From Bosea sp. 29B (GTDB lineage: Bacteria; Pseudomonadota; Alphaproteobacteria; Rhizobiales; Beijerinckiaceae), in assembly GCF_902506165.1 (NCBI RefSeq), contig NZ_LR733817.1, positions 3,767,937-3,831,936 of the forward strand: a stretch of DNA of 64,000 nt, read 5' to 3'. The notes below the pieces were generated by a model that was given only the letters and a program-made list of their open reading frames with translations, searched no databases and had not been told where the DNA came from. Positions 45,821 through 53,502 of the stretch are shown in pieces; within the stretch, counting starts at the first letter, position 1; every line of letters begins with the position of its first letter. The position numbers and the translations under genes are program-made.

Positions 45821-47116
45821 ATGAAGACGATGAAACTGGCGCTGGCCGCGCTGGCCGGCACGCTGCTCGCAAGTTCGGCTTTGGCGCAGGACAAGCCGAA
45901 GGAGCTGGTGGTCGGCATCGCCACCTTCCTGTCGGGGCCAGCTTCGGTGTTTGGTGTGCCCGGCCGCAACGCCGCCGACCTCCTGATCGCGGAGATCAAT
46001 GCCAAGGGCGGCGTGCTCGGCGTGCCCCTGAAGCCGGTCTATGTCGACGAGGGCGCCGGTACCAACCAATTGCTCTCCGAATATCGCCGCGTCGTGCAGG
46101 AGCAGGGCGCGCAGGTGATGCTGGGCGCGATCTCGTCCGGCTCCTGCAATGCGCTCGCACCCGTCGCCGAGGACCTCAAGGTCGTCAACGTGATGTGGGA
46201 TTGCGGCACGCAGACCATCTTCGAGGATGGCAAGTGGAAGTATTCGGTCCGGACGCAGGCTCATGCCGGCGCCGAGATGATGGCGACCTTGCTCTACCTG
46301 ATGAAGGTCAAACCCGACTTCAAGAGTGTCGCGGTGGTCAACCAGGACTATGCTTGGGGCCGCGAATCCTGGGCTCTGCTGCAGGCCGGCCTCAAGGCGC
46401 TGAAGCCCGACGTCAAGGTCGTCGCCGAGCTCTTCCCGAAATTCGGCGCGCCGGATTTCTCGACCGAGATCACAAGGCTGTCGGCGCTGCGGCCCGACGT
46501 CGTGATCTCGACCTCCTGGGGCGGAGATCTCGACACCTTCGTCCAGCAGGCGGCGGCGCGCGGCCTGCTGAAGCAGTCGACCTTCGTGCTGCCGCTGGCC
46601 GAAAGCTCGCTGGAGCGGCTCGGCAATGTCCTGCCGGAGGGCGTGATCGTCGGCTCGCGCGGCGACCATTACTGGCGCCACCCCAAGCACAAGGACACGC
46701 CGGAGATGCAGTCCTTCGTCAAGGCGTACAAGGACAAGACCGGCGTCTATCCGATCTACCCGACCTTCCACATGCAGCAGGCCCTGACCGGCCTTGTGAA
46801 AGCCTATGAGAAGGCGGGCGCCGGCGGCAAATGGCCGAGCAAGGAAGAGGTCATCGCCGCCTTCGAGGGGCTGGAGTTCAAGTCGCTCACCGGCACGATC
46901 ACCATCCGCGGGGATCATCAGGGGCTGGAGGACCAGCTGCTCGGCACCACCAAGCGGGTGCCGGAGTATCCGTTTGCGGTCTACGACAAGATGGCGCTCT
47001 ACCCCGGCAAGCTCGTGACCACGCCGCTCGGCGAGAAGTCGCTCGACTGGTTCGCCAAGGTGAAGCCCGATCTCGTCACCGACAAGTCGATCGAGACCTT
47101 CGACTACGCGAAATAG
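45821..47116 (+). CDS. Branched-chain-type ABC transporter substrate-binding protein
   Basis: This 431-aa periplasmic receptor has a signal peptide (MKTMKLALAALAGTLLASSALAQ) and the type I receptor pattern: LVVGIATFLSGPASVFGVPGRNAADLLIAEINAKGGVLGVPLKPVYVDEGAG, RRVVQEQGAQVMLGAISSGSCNALAPVAEDLKVV and FPKFGAPDFSTEITRLSALRPDVVI. AGGGAGG precedes ATG 45821 by 6 bases; two earlier in-frame ATGs lack this. It is the first gene of the importer operon. The ligand may be an amino acid, an amide or a carboxylic acid. Confidence 0.92.
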   Translation: MKTMKLALAALAGTLLASSALAQDKPKELVVGIATFLSGPASVFGVPGRNAADLLIAEINAKGGVLGVPLKPVYVDEGAGTNQLLSEYRRVVQEQGAQVMLGAISSGSCNALAPVAEDLKVVNVMWDCGTQTIFEDGKWKYSVRTQAHAGAEMMATLLYLMKVKPDFKSVAVVNQDYAWGRESWALLQAGLKALKPDVKVVAELFPKFGAPDFSTEITRLSALRPDVVISTSWGGDLDTFVQQAAARGLLKQSTFVLPLAESSLERLGNVLPEGVIVGSRGDHYWRHPKHKDTPEMQSFVKAYKDKTGVYPIYPTFHMQQALTGLVKAYEKAGAGGKWPSKEEVIAAFEGLEFKSLTGTITIRGDHQGLEDQLLGTTKRVPEYPFAVYDKMALYPGKLVTTPLGEKSLDWFAKVKPDLVTDKSIETFDYAK

Positions 47117-47135
47117 TCTCCTTGCATCCACGCCG

Positions 47136-47229
47136 TCATCCCGGACAAGCCGCGCAGCGGCGCCGATCCGGAATCCATTCCTGAACCGTTCCGGAATGGA
47201 TCCCGGGTCTCCCTTCGGTCGCCCGGGAC
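47136..47229. repeat. Palindromic repeat inside the importer operon
   Basis: The element contains ATCCATTCC (47173-47181) pairing with GGAATGGAT (47193-47201), with a GTCATCCCGGA start and a CCCGGGACGACC end. It is close in sequence to 33937-34041. It lies between the receptor gene and the first permease gene. Confidence 0.7.
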
Positions 47230-47278
47230 GACCTGTGCGGAGGGCAAGCGCTCAACTAAAAACCTGAAGACGGACGGC

Positions 47279-48184
47279 ATGCCCCCTGAAATGCTCCTCC
47301 TCGCCGCGCTCGACGGCCTGGCCTATGGCTCGCTGATCTTCCTGGTCGCGGTCGGGCTGTCGCTGATCTTCGGCGTGCTCGGCATCGTCAATGTCGCCCA
47401 TGGCTCGTTCTATGCGATCGGCGCCTATGTCGCGGCGGCCGGTGTGCTCGGCATCGGCGCGGCCGGGCTGCCGACCTGGCTCGCCTTCCCGACCTTGCTG
47501 ATCGCGGCCGCGCTGGTCGGCATCCTTGTCGGCGGCCTCGTCGAGATCGCGCTGCTGCGCCGCGTCTATGGCAAGGAGGAGGTGCTGCAGCTGATCGTCA
47601 CCTTCGCCGTCTTCATGATCCTTGAGGACGCGCAGAAGGTCGTCTTCGGCGTGCAGCCCTATTTCGCCAATGTGCCGATGAACTGGCTCGGCACGGTCGA
47701 GGTCTTCGGCATCTTCTACACGACCTATCAGCTCATCCTGATGCCGCTGGTCGCAGCTGCGGTGCTGCTCGGCCTGCGCTTCTTCCTGCGCCGCACCAGC
47801 TTCGGCCGCGCTATCATCGCGGTGACGCAGGATCGCGAGGCCGCGACCGCGATGGGCATCGATGCGGCACGGGTCTACCTGATCACCTTCATCATCGGCG
47901 CCTCGCTGGCGGCGCTCGGCGGCGCGCTCGCCTCGGCCACGACGTCGCTGACCCCCGGCATCGGCGCCGGCACGCTCGTCCTCTCCTTCGCCGTGGCGGC
48001 GACGGCCGGGCTCGGCCGGATCGAGGGTGCGGCGGTGGCGGCGCTGCTGATCGGTCTCGGCCGCTCGGCCGCCGTCTATTTCGCCCCGGAATTCGACGTG
48101 CTGATTCCCTATCTCATCATGATGCTCGTGCTGCTGGTCCGTCCCCAGGGCCTGTTCTCGACCGTGCAGACGAGGAAGGTGTGA
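47279..48184 (+). CDS. Branched-chain-type ABC transporter permease (LivH-like)
   Basis: This 301-aa inner-membrane permease has eight or so hydrophobic segments and the LivH landmarks DGLAYGSLIFLVAVGLSLIFGVLGIVNVAHGSFYAIGAYVAA and LRFFLRRTSFGRAIIAVTQDREAATAMGIDAARVYLITFIIGASLAALGGALAS, the latter including the EAA-like ATPase contact loop. No strong Shine-Dalgarno precedes ATG 47279. Its stop overlaps the next start as TGATG. Confidence 0.93.
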   Translation: MPPEMLLLAALDGLAYGSLIFLVAVGLSLIFGVLGIVNVAHGSFYAIGAYVAAAGVLGIGAAGLPTWLAFPTLLIAAALVGILVGGLVEIALLRRVYGKEEVLQLIVTFAVFMILEDAQKVVFGVQPYFANVPMNWLGTVEVFGIFYTTYQLILMPLVAAAVLLGLRFFLRRTSFGRAIIAVTQDREAATAMGIDAARVYLITFIIGASLAALGGALASATTSLTPGIGAGTLVLSFAVAATAGLGRIEGAAVAALLIGLGRSAAVYFAPEFDVLIPYLIMMLVLLVRPQGLFSTVQTRKV

Positions 48185-49137
48185 TGGCGCGCCAACTCGT
48201 CTTCGGCCTCGCGCTGATCGCGGCGCTCGCGGTCTTCCCGCTGTTCTCGCCCTGGTCGACGGTGATCCTGACCGTGGCCCTGTGCGAGGGCCTCGCGGCG
48301 CTCGGCATCATGGTGCTGCTGCGCGCCGGCCAGGTCTCTTTCGGCCACGGCCTGTTCTTCGCGTTCAGCGCCTATGTGGTCGCCTTCCTGGCCGCGGCTA
48401 GGGTCGGGCACGAGGCTCTGATCCTGATCCCCGTCGGCATGGCGGCGTCGGGCCTGCTTGCGGCGATCGTCGGCCTCTTCGTTGTGCGCTACAGGGCGAT
48501 CTTCTTCGGCATGCTCAACCTCGCCATCTCGATGGTGTTCTTCTCGCTGCTGGAGAAGCTCTTTGCGATCACCGGTGGCGCCGACGGAAAGCGCGTGCCG
48601 CGCCCGACCTTCGCCGGCATCGAATTCGGCCGCGAGCAGTTCGAGCTCGCGACCTTCTACGTCACGCTGGTGCTCTGCATTCTCGCCGCGCTCTTCGTCG
48701 CCCGCTATCTGCTTTCGCCCGGCGGCAAGGCGCTGGAGGCGATCAAGTCGAACGAGACGCGGCTTGAATATCTCGGCGTCTCCCCGAGAAAAGTGCTCTA
48801 CGGCGCCTATCTGCTCTCCGGCCTGTTGGCGGGTCTAGGGGGAGCGATCATCGCGCTGGTCTCCGGCCATGTGACGCCGGAGCTGGCTTATTGGGTGCGC
48901 TCGGGCGAATTCGTCTTCATCGCGATCCTCGGTGGTATCGGCGGCGTCGCCGGGCCCTTCCTCGGCGCGCTGATGTTCCAGATCATTCGCGGCTATGCCG
49001 CGGTCTATGCGCCCGAGACCTGGCATGCCGTGCTCGGCGTCATGCTGTTGGTCATCATCTTCTTCGCGCCGGCAGGGCTCTACGGCATCGTCGCGGGCAA
49101 AGGCGGCAAGCCGCAGCACGAGGAGGGCGGGCGATGA
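48184..49137 (+). CDS. Branched-chain-type ABC transporter permease (LivM-like)
   Basis: This 317-aa permease partners the LivH-like protein. It has LCEGLAALGIMVLLRAGQVSFGHGLFFAFSAYVVAFL, the contact loop SNETRLEYLGVSPRKVLYGAYLLSGLLAGLGGAIIAL and GGIGGVAGPFLGALMFQIIRGY. ATG 48184 overlaps the LivH stop by one base; a GTG at 48181 is open but not needed. Its stop overlaps the next gene as ATGA. Confidence 0.93.
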   Translation: MARQLVFGLALIAALAVFPLFSPWSTVILTVALCEGLAALGIMVLLRAGQVSFGHGLFFAFSAYVVAFLAAARVGHEALILIPVGMAASGLLAAIVGLFVVRYRAIFFGMLNLAISMVFFSLLEKLFAITGGADGKRVPRPTFAGIEFGREQFELATFYVTLVLCILAALFVARYLLSPGGKALEAIKSNETRLEYLGVSPRKVLYGAYLLSGLLAGLGGAIIALVSGHVTPELAYWVRSGEFVFIAILGGIGGVAGPFLGALMFQIIRGYAAVYAPETWHAVLGVMLLVIIFFAPAGLYGIVAGKGGKPQHEEGGR

Positions 49138-49883
49138 GCGGCGTCATCCTTGAGGCGGACGATCTCCACCTGCGCTTCGGCGGCGTGCAGGCGGCGAACG
49201 GCGCCTCGCTCAAGGTCGCGGTGAACGAGCGCATCGCCATCATCGGCCCGAACGGCGCCGGCAAGACCACCTTCATCAATCTCTGCACCGGCTATCTCAA
49301 GCCGCAATCCGGCCGTGTCGTCTTCAACGGGCAGGATGTGACGCGCCTCTCGCCGCAGGCGATCACCCGCCTCGGGATCGGCCGCTCCTTCCAGATCCCG
49401 CAGCTCTTCCTCGACAACACCGTGATCGAGAACCTGCTGCTGGCGCTCTCGGCGCGTGAGGGCTCCTGGTCGCCCTTCCTCGCGATGCAGCGCCACCCCA
49501 AAGCCGAGGAGATGTGGGCGCTGCTCGACCTGGTCGGGCTGAAGGAGACCGGCAACCGCATCGTCCGCGAATTGCCGGAAGGCATGCGCAAGCTGATCGA
49601 TATCGCGGTCGCCCTCGCGCTCGAACCCAGGCTGATCTTCATGGACGAGCCGACCAGCGGGGTGTCCTCGACCGAGAAATTCCAGGTGATGGATACGCTG
49701 ACCCGCGTGCTCGATGCCCGCGCCACCACGGCGGTCTTCGTCGAGCACGACATGGACGTGGTTGCGCGCTACGCCAACCGCGTCGCGGTCTGGACCGGCG
49801 GGCGCATCGCCCATCAGGGCACGCCGGAGGAGATCTTGAGCCACCCGGAGGTGCGCGAGACCGTGATCGGGGTGGGGGTCTGA
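49134..49883 (+). CDS. Branched-chain-type ABC transporter ATP-binding protein (LivG-like)
   Basis: This 249-aa ATPase has Walker A GPNGAGKTT, the Q-loop region GRSFQIPQLFLDN, Walker B LIFMDEPTSGVSSTEKFQVMDTL and the H-loop FVEHDMDVVARYANRV. The signature reads LPEGMRK instead of LSGGQ, as in a known LivG subgroup. GGAGGGCGGGCG precedes the ATG, which overlaps the LivM stop as ATGA. It pairs with the LivF-like protein. Confidence 0.92.
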   Translation: MSGVILEADDLHLRFGGVQAANGASLKVAVNERIAIIGPNGAGKTTFINLCTGYLKPQSGRVVFNGQDVTRLSPQAITRLGIGRSFQIPQLFLDNTVIENLLLALSAREGSWSPFLAMQRHPKAEEMWALLDLVGLKETGNRIVRELPEGMRKLIDIAVALALEPRLIFMDEPTSGVSSTEKFQVMDTLTRVLDARATTAVFVEHDMDVVARYANRVAVWTGGRIAHQGTPEEILSHPEVRETVIGVGV

Positions 49884-49884
49884 G

Positions 49885-50580
49885 ATGCTGGAGATCAGGG
49901 AGCTCTCGGCCGAGATCGAAGGCGTGCAGGTGCTGCGCCGGGCCACGCTGTCACTGGAGGAGGGCGCGACCGTCGCCTTGATCGGCCGCAACGGCGCCGG
50001 CAAGACCAGCCTGCTGCGCGCCATCATGGGCTTCATGACGGTCACCGGCGGTGCGATCAGCTTTGATGGCAAGCCGCTCGACAGCGTTAAGGCTCACGAG
50101 CGGCCGCGTCTCGGCATTGGCTATGCGCCGGAGGATCGCCGGCTGTTCTCGACCTTCACCATCGAGGAGAATATCCGCCTGCCGGCCGAGGTGATGAAGT
50201 TCGGCGAGGCTGAGATCACGCGAAGGCTGGAGCGCATCTATGCCGTGCTTCCCGAGCTCGCCGATCTGCGCCAGCGTCCTGCCGCGGGGCTCTCCGGAGG
50301 GCAGGGCAAGATGGCGGCGCTCGCCCGGGCGCTGATGGTCGGCAGCCGCGTGATCCTGCTCGACGAACCTTTCCAGGGCCTCGCCCCGGTCCTGGCCAAC
50401 CGCTATGCCGCAGCCCTGCGCGCCTTGCGCGACAGCCATCCCGACATCGCCTTGCTGATCACCGAATCCAACCCCAGTCTGCTGCGCAACTTCGCGGGCC
50501 GGGCTTATGCGATCGAGCGCGGTGAGGTCAGCGAAACGCAATTGGCCGAAAGCTCGCTCGCCGCGGCCGGGCTGCATTGA
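49885..50580 (+). CDS. Branched-chain-type ABC transporter ATP-binding protein (LivF-like)
   Basis: This 231-aa ATPase has Walker A GRNGAGKTS, IGYAPEDRRLFSTFTIEENIRLPAE (the LivF-type region before the signature), LSGGQGKMAALARALM, Walker B VILLDEPFQGLAP and, in place of the usual H-loop EQN, LLITESNPSLLRNFAGRAYAIERGEV. The H-loop has no His at the standard place, which is common in LivF. It begins 1 base after the LivG stop and completes the importer. Confidence 0.92.
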   Translation: MLEIRELSAEIEGVQVLRRATLSLEEGATVALIGRNGAGKTSLLRAIMGFMTVTGGAISFDGKPLDSVKAHERPRLGIGYAPEDRRLFSTFTIEENIRLPAEVMKFGEAEITRRLERIYAVLPELADLRQRPAAGLSGGQGKMAALARALMVGSRVILLDEPFQGLAPVLANRYAAALRALRDSHPDIALLITESNPSLLRNFAGRAYAIERGEVSETQLAESSLAAAGLH

Positions 50581-50618
50581 ACAGGATCGAGACGGCCTCG
50601 CCGTAGACGGAGATCATC

Positions 50619-52052
50619 ATGACCCAGCATTTCATTAACGGCCGGCATATCGCCGGCCGCACCGGCGAGACCATGGCGGTGCTCGCGCCGGCGACCGGCG
50701 AGGAGTTCACCCGCATCGCCTGCGGTACTGCCGAGGATATCGACGATGCGGTGAGGGCCGCCCGCGCCGCCTATGAGGGCGCCTGGGGCAAGCTGACCGC
50801 AGCCGAGCGTGGCCGGCTGATCTCCAGGCTGGCGCTCAAGGTCCAGGACCATTTCGACGAGCTGGCGCGGATCGAGGCGCAGGACACCGGCAAGCCGATG
50901 GCGCAGGCGCGCGCCGATATCGACGCGACAATCCGCTATTTCGAGTTCTATGGCGGCGCCGCCGACAAGGTGCACGGCCACATCATCCCGTTCCTCAACG
51001 GCTACAATGTCAGCGTCGTGCACGAGCCCTATGGCGTCACCGGCCATATCCTGCCCTGGAACTATCCGGCGCAGATGTTCGGCCGCTCGCTCACCGCCTC
51101 GCTCGCCATGGGCAATGCGGTGGTGCTGAAGCCGGCCGAAGACGCCTGCCAGACGGCGCTGCGCCTCGCCGAGCTCGCCAGCGAGGTCGGCTTCCCGGAT
51201 GGCGCGATCAACATCGTCACTGGCCGCGGCCATGAGGCCGGGGAAGCGCTCTGCCGCAATCCTGGCGTCGGCTTCATCTCGTTCACCGGCTCGCCCCAGG
51301 TCGGCCAGATCATCCAGAAGGCCTGCGCCGACAACTTCATCACCTGCACGCTTGAGCTCGGCGGCAAGTCGCCCCAGATCGTCTTCGACGACGCCGATTT
51401 CGACGCTGCCGTGCCGATCGTCTGCAAGGCGATCGTCCAGAACACCGGGCAGACCTGCTCGGCCGGCAGCCGCGTGCTGGTGCAGAAGACGGTCTATGAC
51501 GACTTCGTCGGCGCCGTCGCCAGGCAGTTCGCCAAGCTGCGCGCCGGCACACCCGAGATGGACCTCGATTGCGGCCCGGTGATCAACGCCAGGCAGCGCG
51601 GCCGGGTGCAGAGCTTCGTCGACCAGGCCCGTGAGCAAGGCATCCCGGTTCTCGCCGAGGGTGCGATCGCGCAGGGCGTGCCCAATGGCGGCTTCTATGT
51701 GACGCCGACCCTGTTCGGTCAGGTGCCGCGCGGCAACCGGCTGGAGCAGGAGGAGGTCTTCGGCCCCGTCCTCGCTGCCTTCTCCTTCGACGATGAGGAG
51801 GACGCCGTGAAGCTCGCCAACTCCACGCCTTACGGCCTCGTCGCCGGCGTCTGGACCAGCAACGGTGGTCGCCAGCAGCGCGTCGCCAAGCGCGTCCGCG
51901 CCGGGCAGGTCTTCATCAACGGCTATGGCGCCGGCGGCGGCATCGAACTGCCCTTCGGCGGCACCGGCAAGAGCGGGCATGGTCGCGAGAAGGGCTTTAT
52001 GGCGCTGGAGGAGTTCGCCGTCGCCAAGACGATCGTCCACAAGCACGGGTGA
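50619..52052 (+). CDS. NAD(P)-dependent aldehyde dehydrogenase
   Basis: This 477-aa enzyme oxidises an aldehyde to the acid. It shows GYNVSVVHEPYGVTGHILPWNYPAQMFGRSL, the cofactor loop SFTGSPQVGQII, catalytic Glu in CTLELGGKSPQIV and catalytic Cys in NTGQTCSAGSRVLV, then EEVFGPVLAAFSFDDEEDAVKLAN and GGIELPFGGTGKSGHGREKG. It follows the importer by 38 bp, so it is probably in the same operon and may process the imported compound or a product of it. The substrate is not known. Confidence 0.92.
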   Translation: MTQHFINGRHIAGRTGETMAVLAPATGEEFTRIACGTAEDIDDAVRAARAAYEGAWGKLTAAERGRLISRLALKVQDHFDELARIEAQDTGKPMAQARADIDATIRYFEFYGGAADKVHGHIIPFLNGYNVSVVHEPYGVTGHILPWNYPAQMFGRSLTASLAMGNAVVLKPAEDACQTALRLAELASEVGFPDGAINIVTGRGHEAGEALCRNPGVGFISFTGSPQVGQIIQKACADNFITCTLELGGKSPQIVFDDADFDAAVPIVCKAIVQNTGQTCSAGSRVLVQKTVYDDFVGAVARQFAKLRAGTPEMDLDCGPVINARQRGRVQSFVDQAREQGIPVLAEGAIAQGVPNGGFYVTPTLFGQVPRGNRLEQEEVFGPVLAAFSFDDEEDAVKLANSTPYGLVAGVWTSNGGRQQRVAKRVRAGQVFINGYGAGGGIELPFGGTGKSGHGREKGFMALEEFAVAKTIVHKHG

Positions 52053-52122
52053 GGCGGAACGCGTCGGTCGCGGCCAGGTTGTTCACCCGTAAGGAGTAGC
52101 TTGGGATCGTACGAGAACAGGT

Positions 52123-52146
52123 CTTGCGCCCCGCTACGGGCGCAAG
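52123..52146 (+). terminator. 9-bp hairpin between the aldehyde dehydrogenase and methyltransferase genes
   Basis: CTTGCGCCC (52123-52131) pairs with GGGCGCAAG (52138-52146) over CGCTAC, followed by CATTCATTTG. It ends 12 bases before the ATG at 52159. It may stop the importer operon or control the next start. Confidence 0.45.
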
Positions 52147-52158
52147 CATTCATTTGTC

Positions 52159-52887
52159 ATGGACATCCGGCCGGCTGGCGATACCGTCGATATCCTGGAG
52201 AAGTTGCTTGCGCCGCTGCAGGGCCGGCGCATCCTCGACATCGGCTGCGGCCGCGGCAACCTGCTGCAGGCGCTGGCTGAACGTGGCGCCAGCGTTGCCG
52301 GGCTCGATCCTGACGAGGCCATGCTGGAGATCGCGCAGGCGCTCGTGCCGAGCGCCACGCTGAAGCAGGGCTGCGCCCAGCTCTTGCCCTGGGGCGACAC
52401 CAGCATGCATGCCGCGATCTTCGTCAACAGCCTGCACCATGTCCCAATTCCCGACATGCTGCTGGCGCTCGACGAGGCCGCGCGTGTCGTCGGCAAGGGC
52501 GGTAGCGTCATCGTTGTCGAATCGCTGTCAGAGGGCTCGTTCTTTGATGCGTTGCGGTTGATCGAGGACGAAACCGACGTCCGGCAGGCGGCACAGGATG
52601 CGATCGTCAGGGCGAGGCGCCGCGGCATCGTCAGCGAGATCAGGCAGGTCGAGTACGACCGGATCGAGGTTTTTCCCGATGCCGAGGCCTTCCTGGCGCG
52701 CGCCGTGACGGTCGACCCGTCACGTGAGGAGCGGGCACAGGCGGCACGCGCCAAGCTGGTCGCCCGCTTCGAAGCGCTCTCGGATCACGACAAGGGCGGC
52801 TATCTCCTGCACCAGCCTCTGCGGCTGCACCATCTCAAGGTGCCGTTCACGGCGAAGCCGGCAGGAACCTCCGCGATGTTCGGTTGA
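52159..52887 (+). CDS. Class I SAM-dependent methyltransferase
   Basis: This 242-aa protein has ILDIGCGRGNLLQALAERGASVAGLDPDEAMLEIA as motifs I-II and AAIFVNSLHHVP with GGSVIVVESL as motifs IV-V, the Methyltransf_11 pattern. There is no visible Shine-Dalgarno before ATG 52159; a hairpin sits there instead. It is convergent with the Lrp gene (3 bp between stops). Substrate unknown. Confidence 0.85.
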   Translation: MDIRPAGDTVDILEKLLAPLQGRRILDIGCGRGNLLQALAERGASVAGLDPDEAMLEIAQALVPSATLKQGCAQLLPWGDTSMHAAIFVNSLHHVPIPDMLLALDEAARVVGKGGSVIVVESLSEGSFFDALRLIEDETDVRQAAQDAIVRARRRGIVSEIRQVEYDRIEVFPDAEAFLARAVTVDPSREERAQAARAKLVARFEALSDHDKGGYLLHQPLRLHHLKVPFTAKPAGTSAMFG

Positions 52888-52890
52888 GGC

Positions 52891-53445
52891 TCAGATTGCA
52901 CCGGCTCCAGCCGGCTGACGGGGATCCTTCACCCGCCCCGGCCATTCGCTTGTGATGCCTGGCTGGACCGGCCGCTCCAGATAGGTCGAGAGCACGACAT
53001 AGCTGCGCGTCGCGGTGACGCCGGGCACGTCGTAGATTTTCGCCAGCAGGCCTTCGAGAGCGTGGGTGCTCTCGGTGCGGACCTTCAGCATCATGCAGGT
53101 GTCGCCGGCGACCGAATGGATCTCCTCGACCTCGGGATGGGCCTCGATCGCCAGCAGCGTCGTCGTCTTGCCCCAGCCGGTGGTGTCGACATGGACAAAG
53201 GCGAGCAGCGTCTTGCCGGTCGCCTCCGGCTCGATCAGCGCTGCGACCCGCTTGATCGCGCCTGAGCGCCGCAGCCGCTTCACCCGCTCATGCGCCGCGG
53301 GAGGCGAGAGGCCGACGCGCTCGCCGAGATCGGCGTAGCTGATCGTCGCATCCTCGACCAGGACGCCTAACAGCTTTCGGTCCATCGCATCGAGTTCGCG
53401 CTCGGACCCACGGCTGCGCCGAACGCCATCTGTTTTTTCGAGCAT
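52891..53445 (-). CDS. Lrp/AsnC-family transcriptional regulator
   Basis: This 184-aa regulator has an N-terminal helix-turn-helix (MDRKLLGVLVEDATISYADLGERVGLSPPAAHERVKRLRRSGAIKRVAALIEPEATG) and a RAM ligand domain (LLAFVHVDTTG through VEEIHSVAGDTCMMLKVRTESTHALEGLL). It would sense an amino acid or related ligand. It is divergent from an MFS transporter, 48 bp away, its probable target. The 20 residues before MDRKLLG are an N-terminal extension; a later ATG inside it is possible. Confidence 0.92.
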   Translation of the reverse strand: MLEKTDGVRRSRGSERELDAMDRKLLGVLVEDATISYADLGERVGLSPPAAHERVKRLRRSGAIKRVAALIEPEATGKTLLAFVHVDTTGWGKTTTLLAIEAHPEVEEIHSVAGDTCMMLKVRTESTHALEGLLAKIYDVPGVTATRSYVVLSTYLERPVQPGITSEWPGRVKDPRQPAGAGAI

Positions 53446-53474
53446 TCGCGATTCCTCGATTGAACCTGAATTTC

Positions 53475-53502
53475 ATTCGGCCATTCTGTCAAAATGACGA
53501 AT
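53475..53502. promoter_or_regulatory. Imperfect dyad over the MFS start
   Basis: ATTCG-GCCATT and AATGA-CGAAT face each other around CTGTCAA, covering the start codon of the MFS gene at 53494. It is an Lrp operator candidate, since the regulator gene is divergent and adjacent. Confidence 0.35.

Noticed and set aside
49134..49883. LPEGMRK in place of LSGGQ in the LivG-like ATPase
   Set aside because: A LivG subgroup with LPEG-type signature is known, and the rest of the ATPase is intact.
50505..52046. 513-aa frame antisense to the aldehyde dehydrogenase
   Set aside because: The plus-strand frame has complete catalytic Cys, Glu and cofactor motifs; the antisense frame is a GC shadow.
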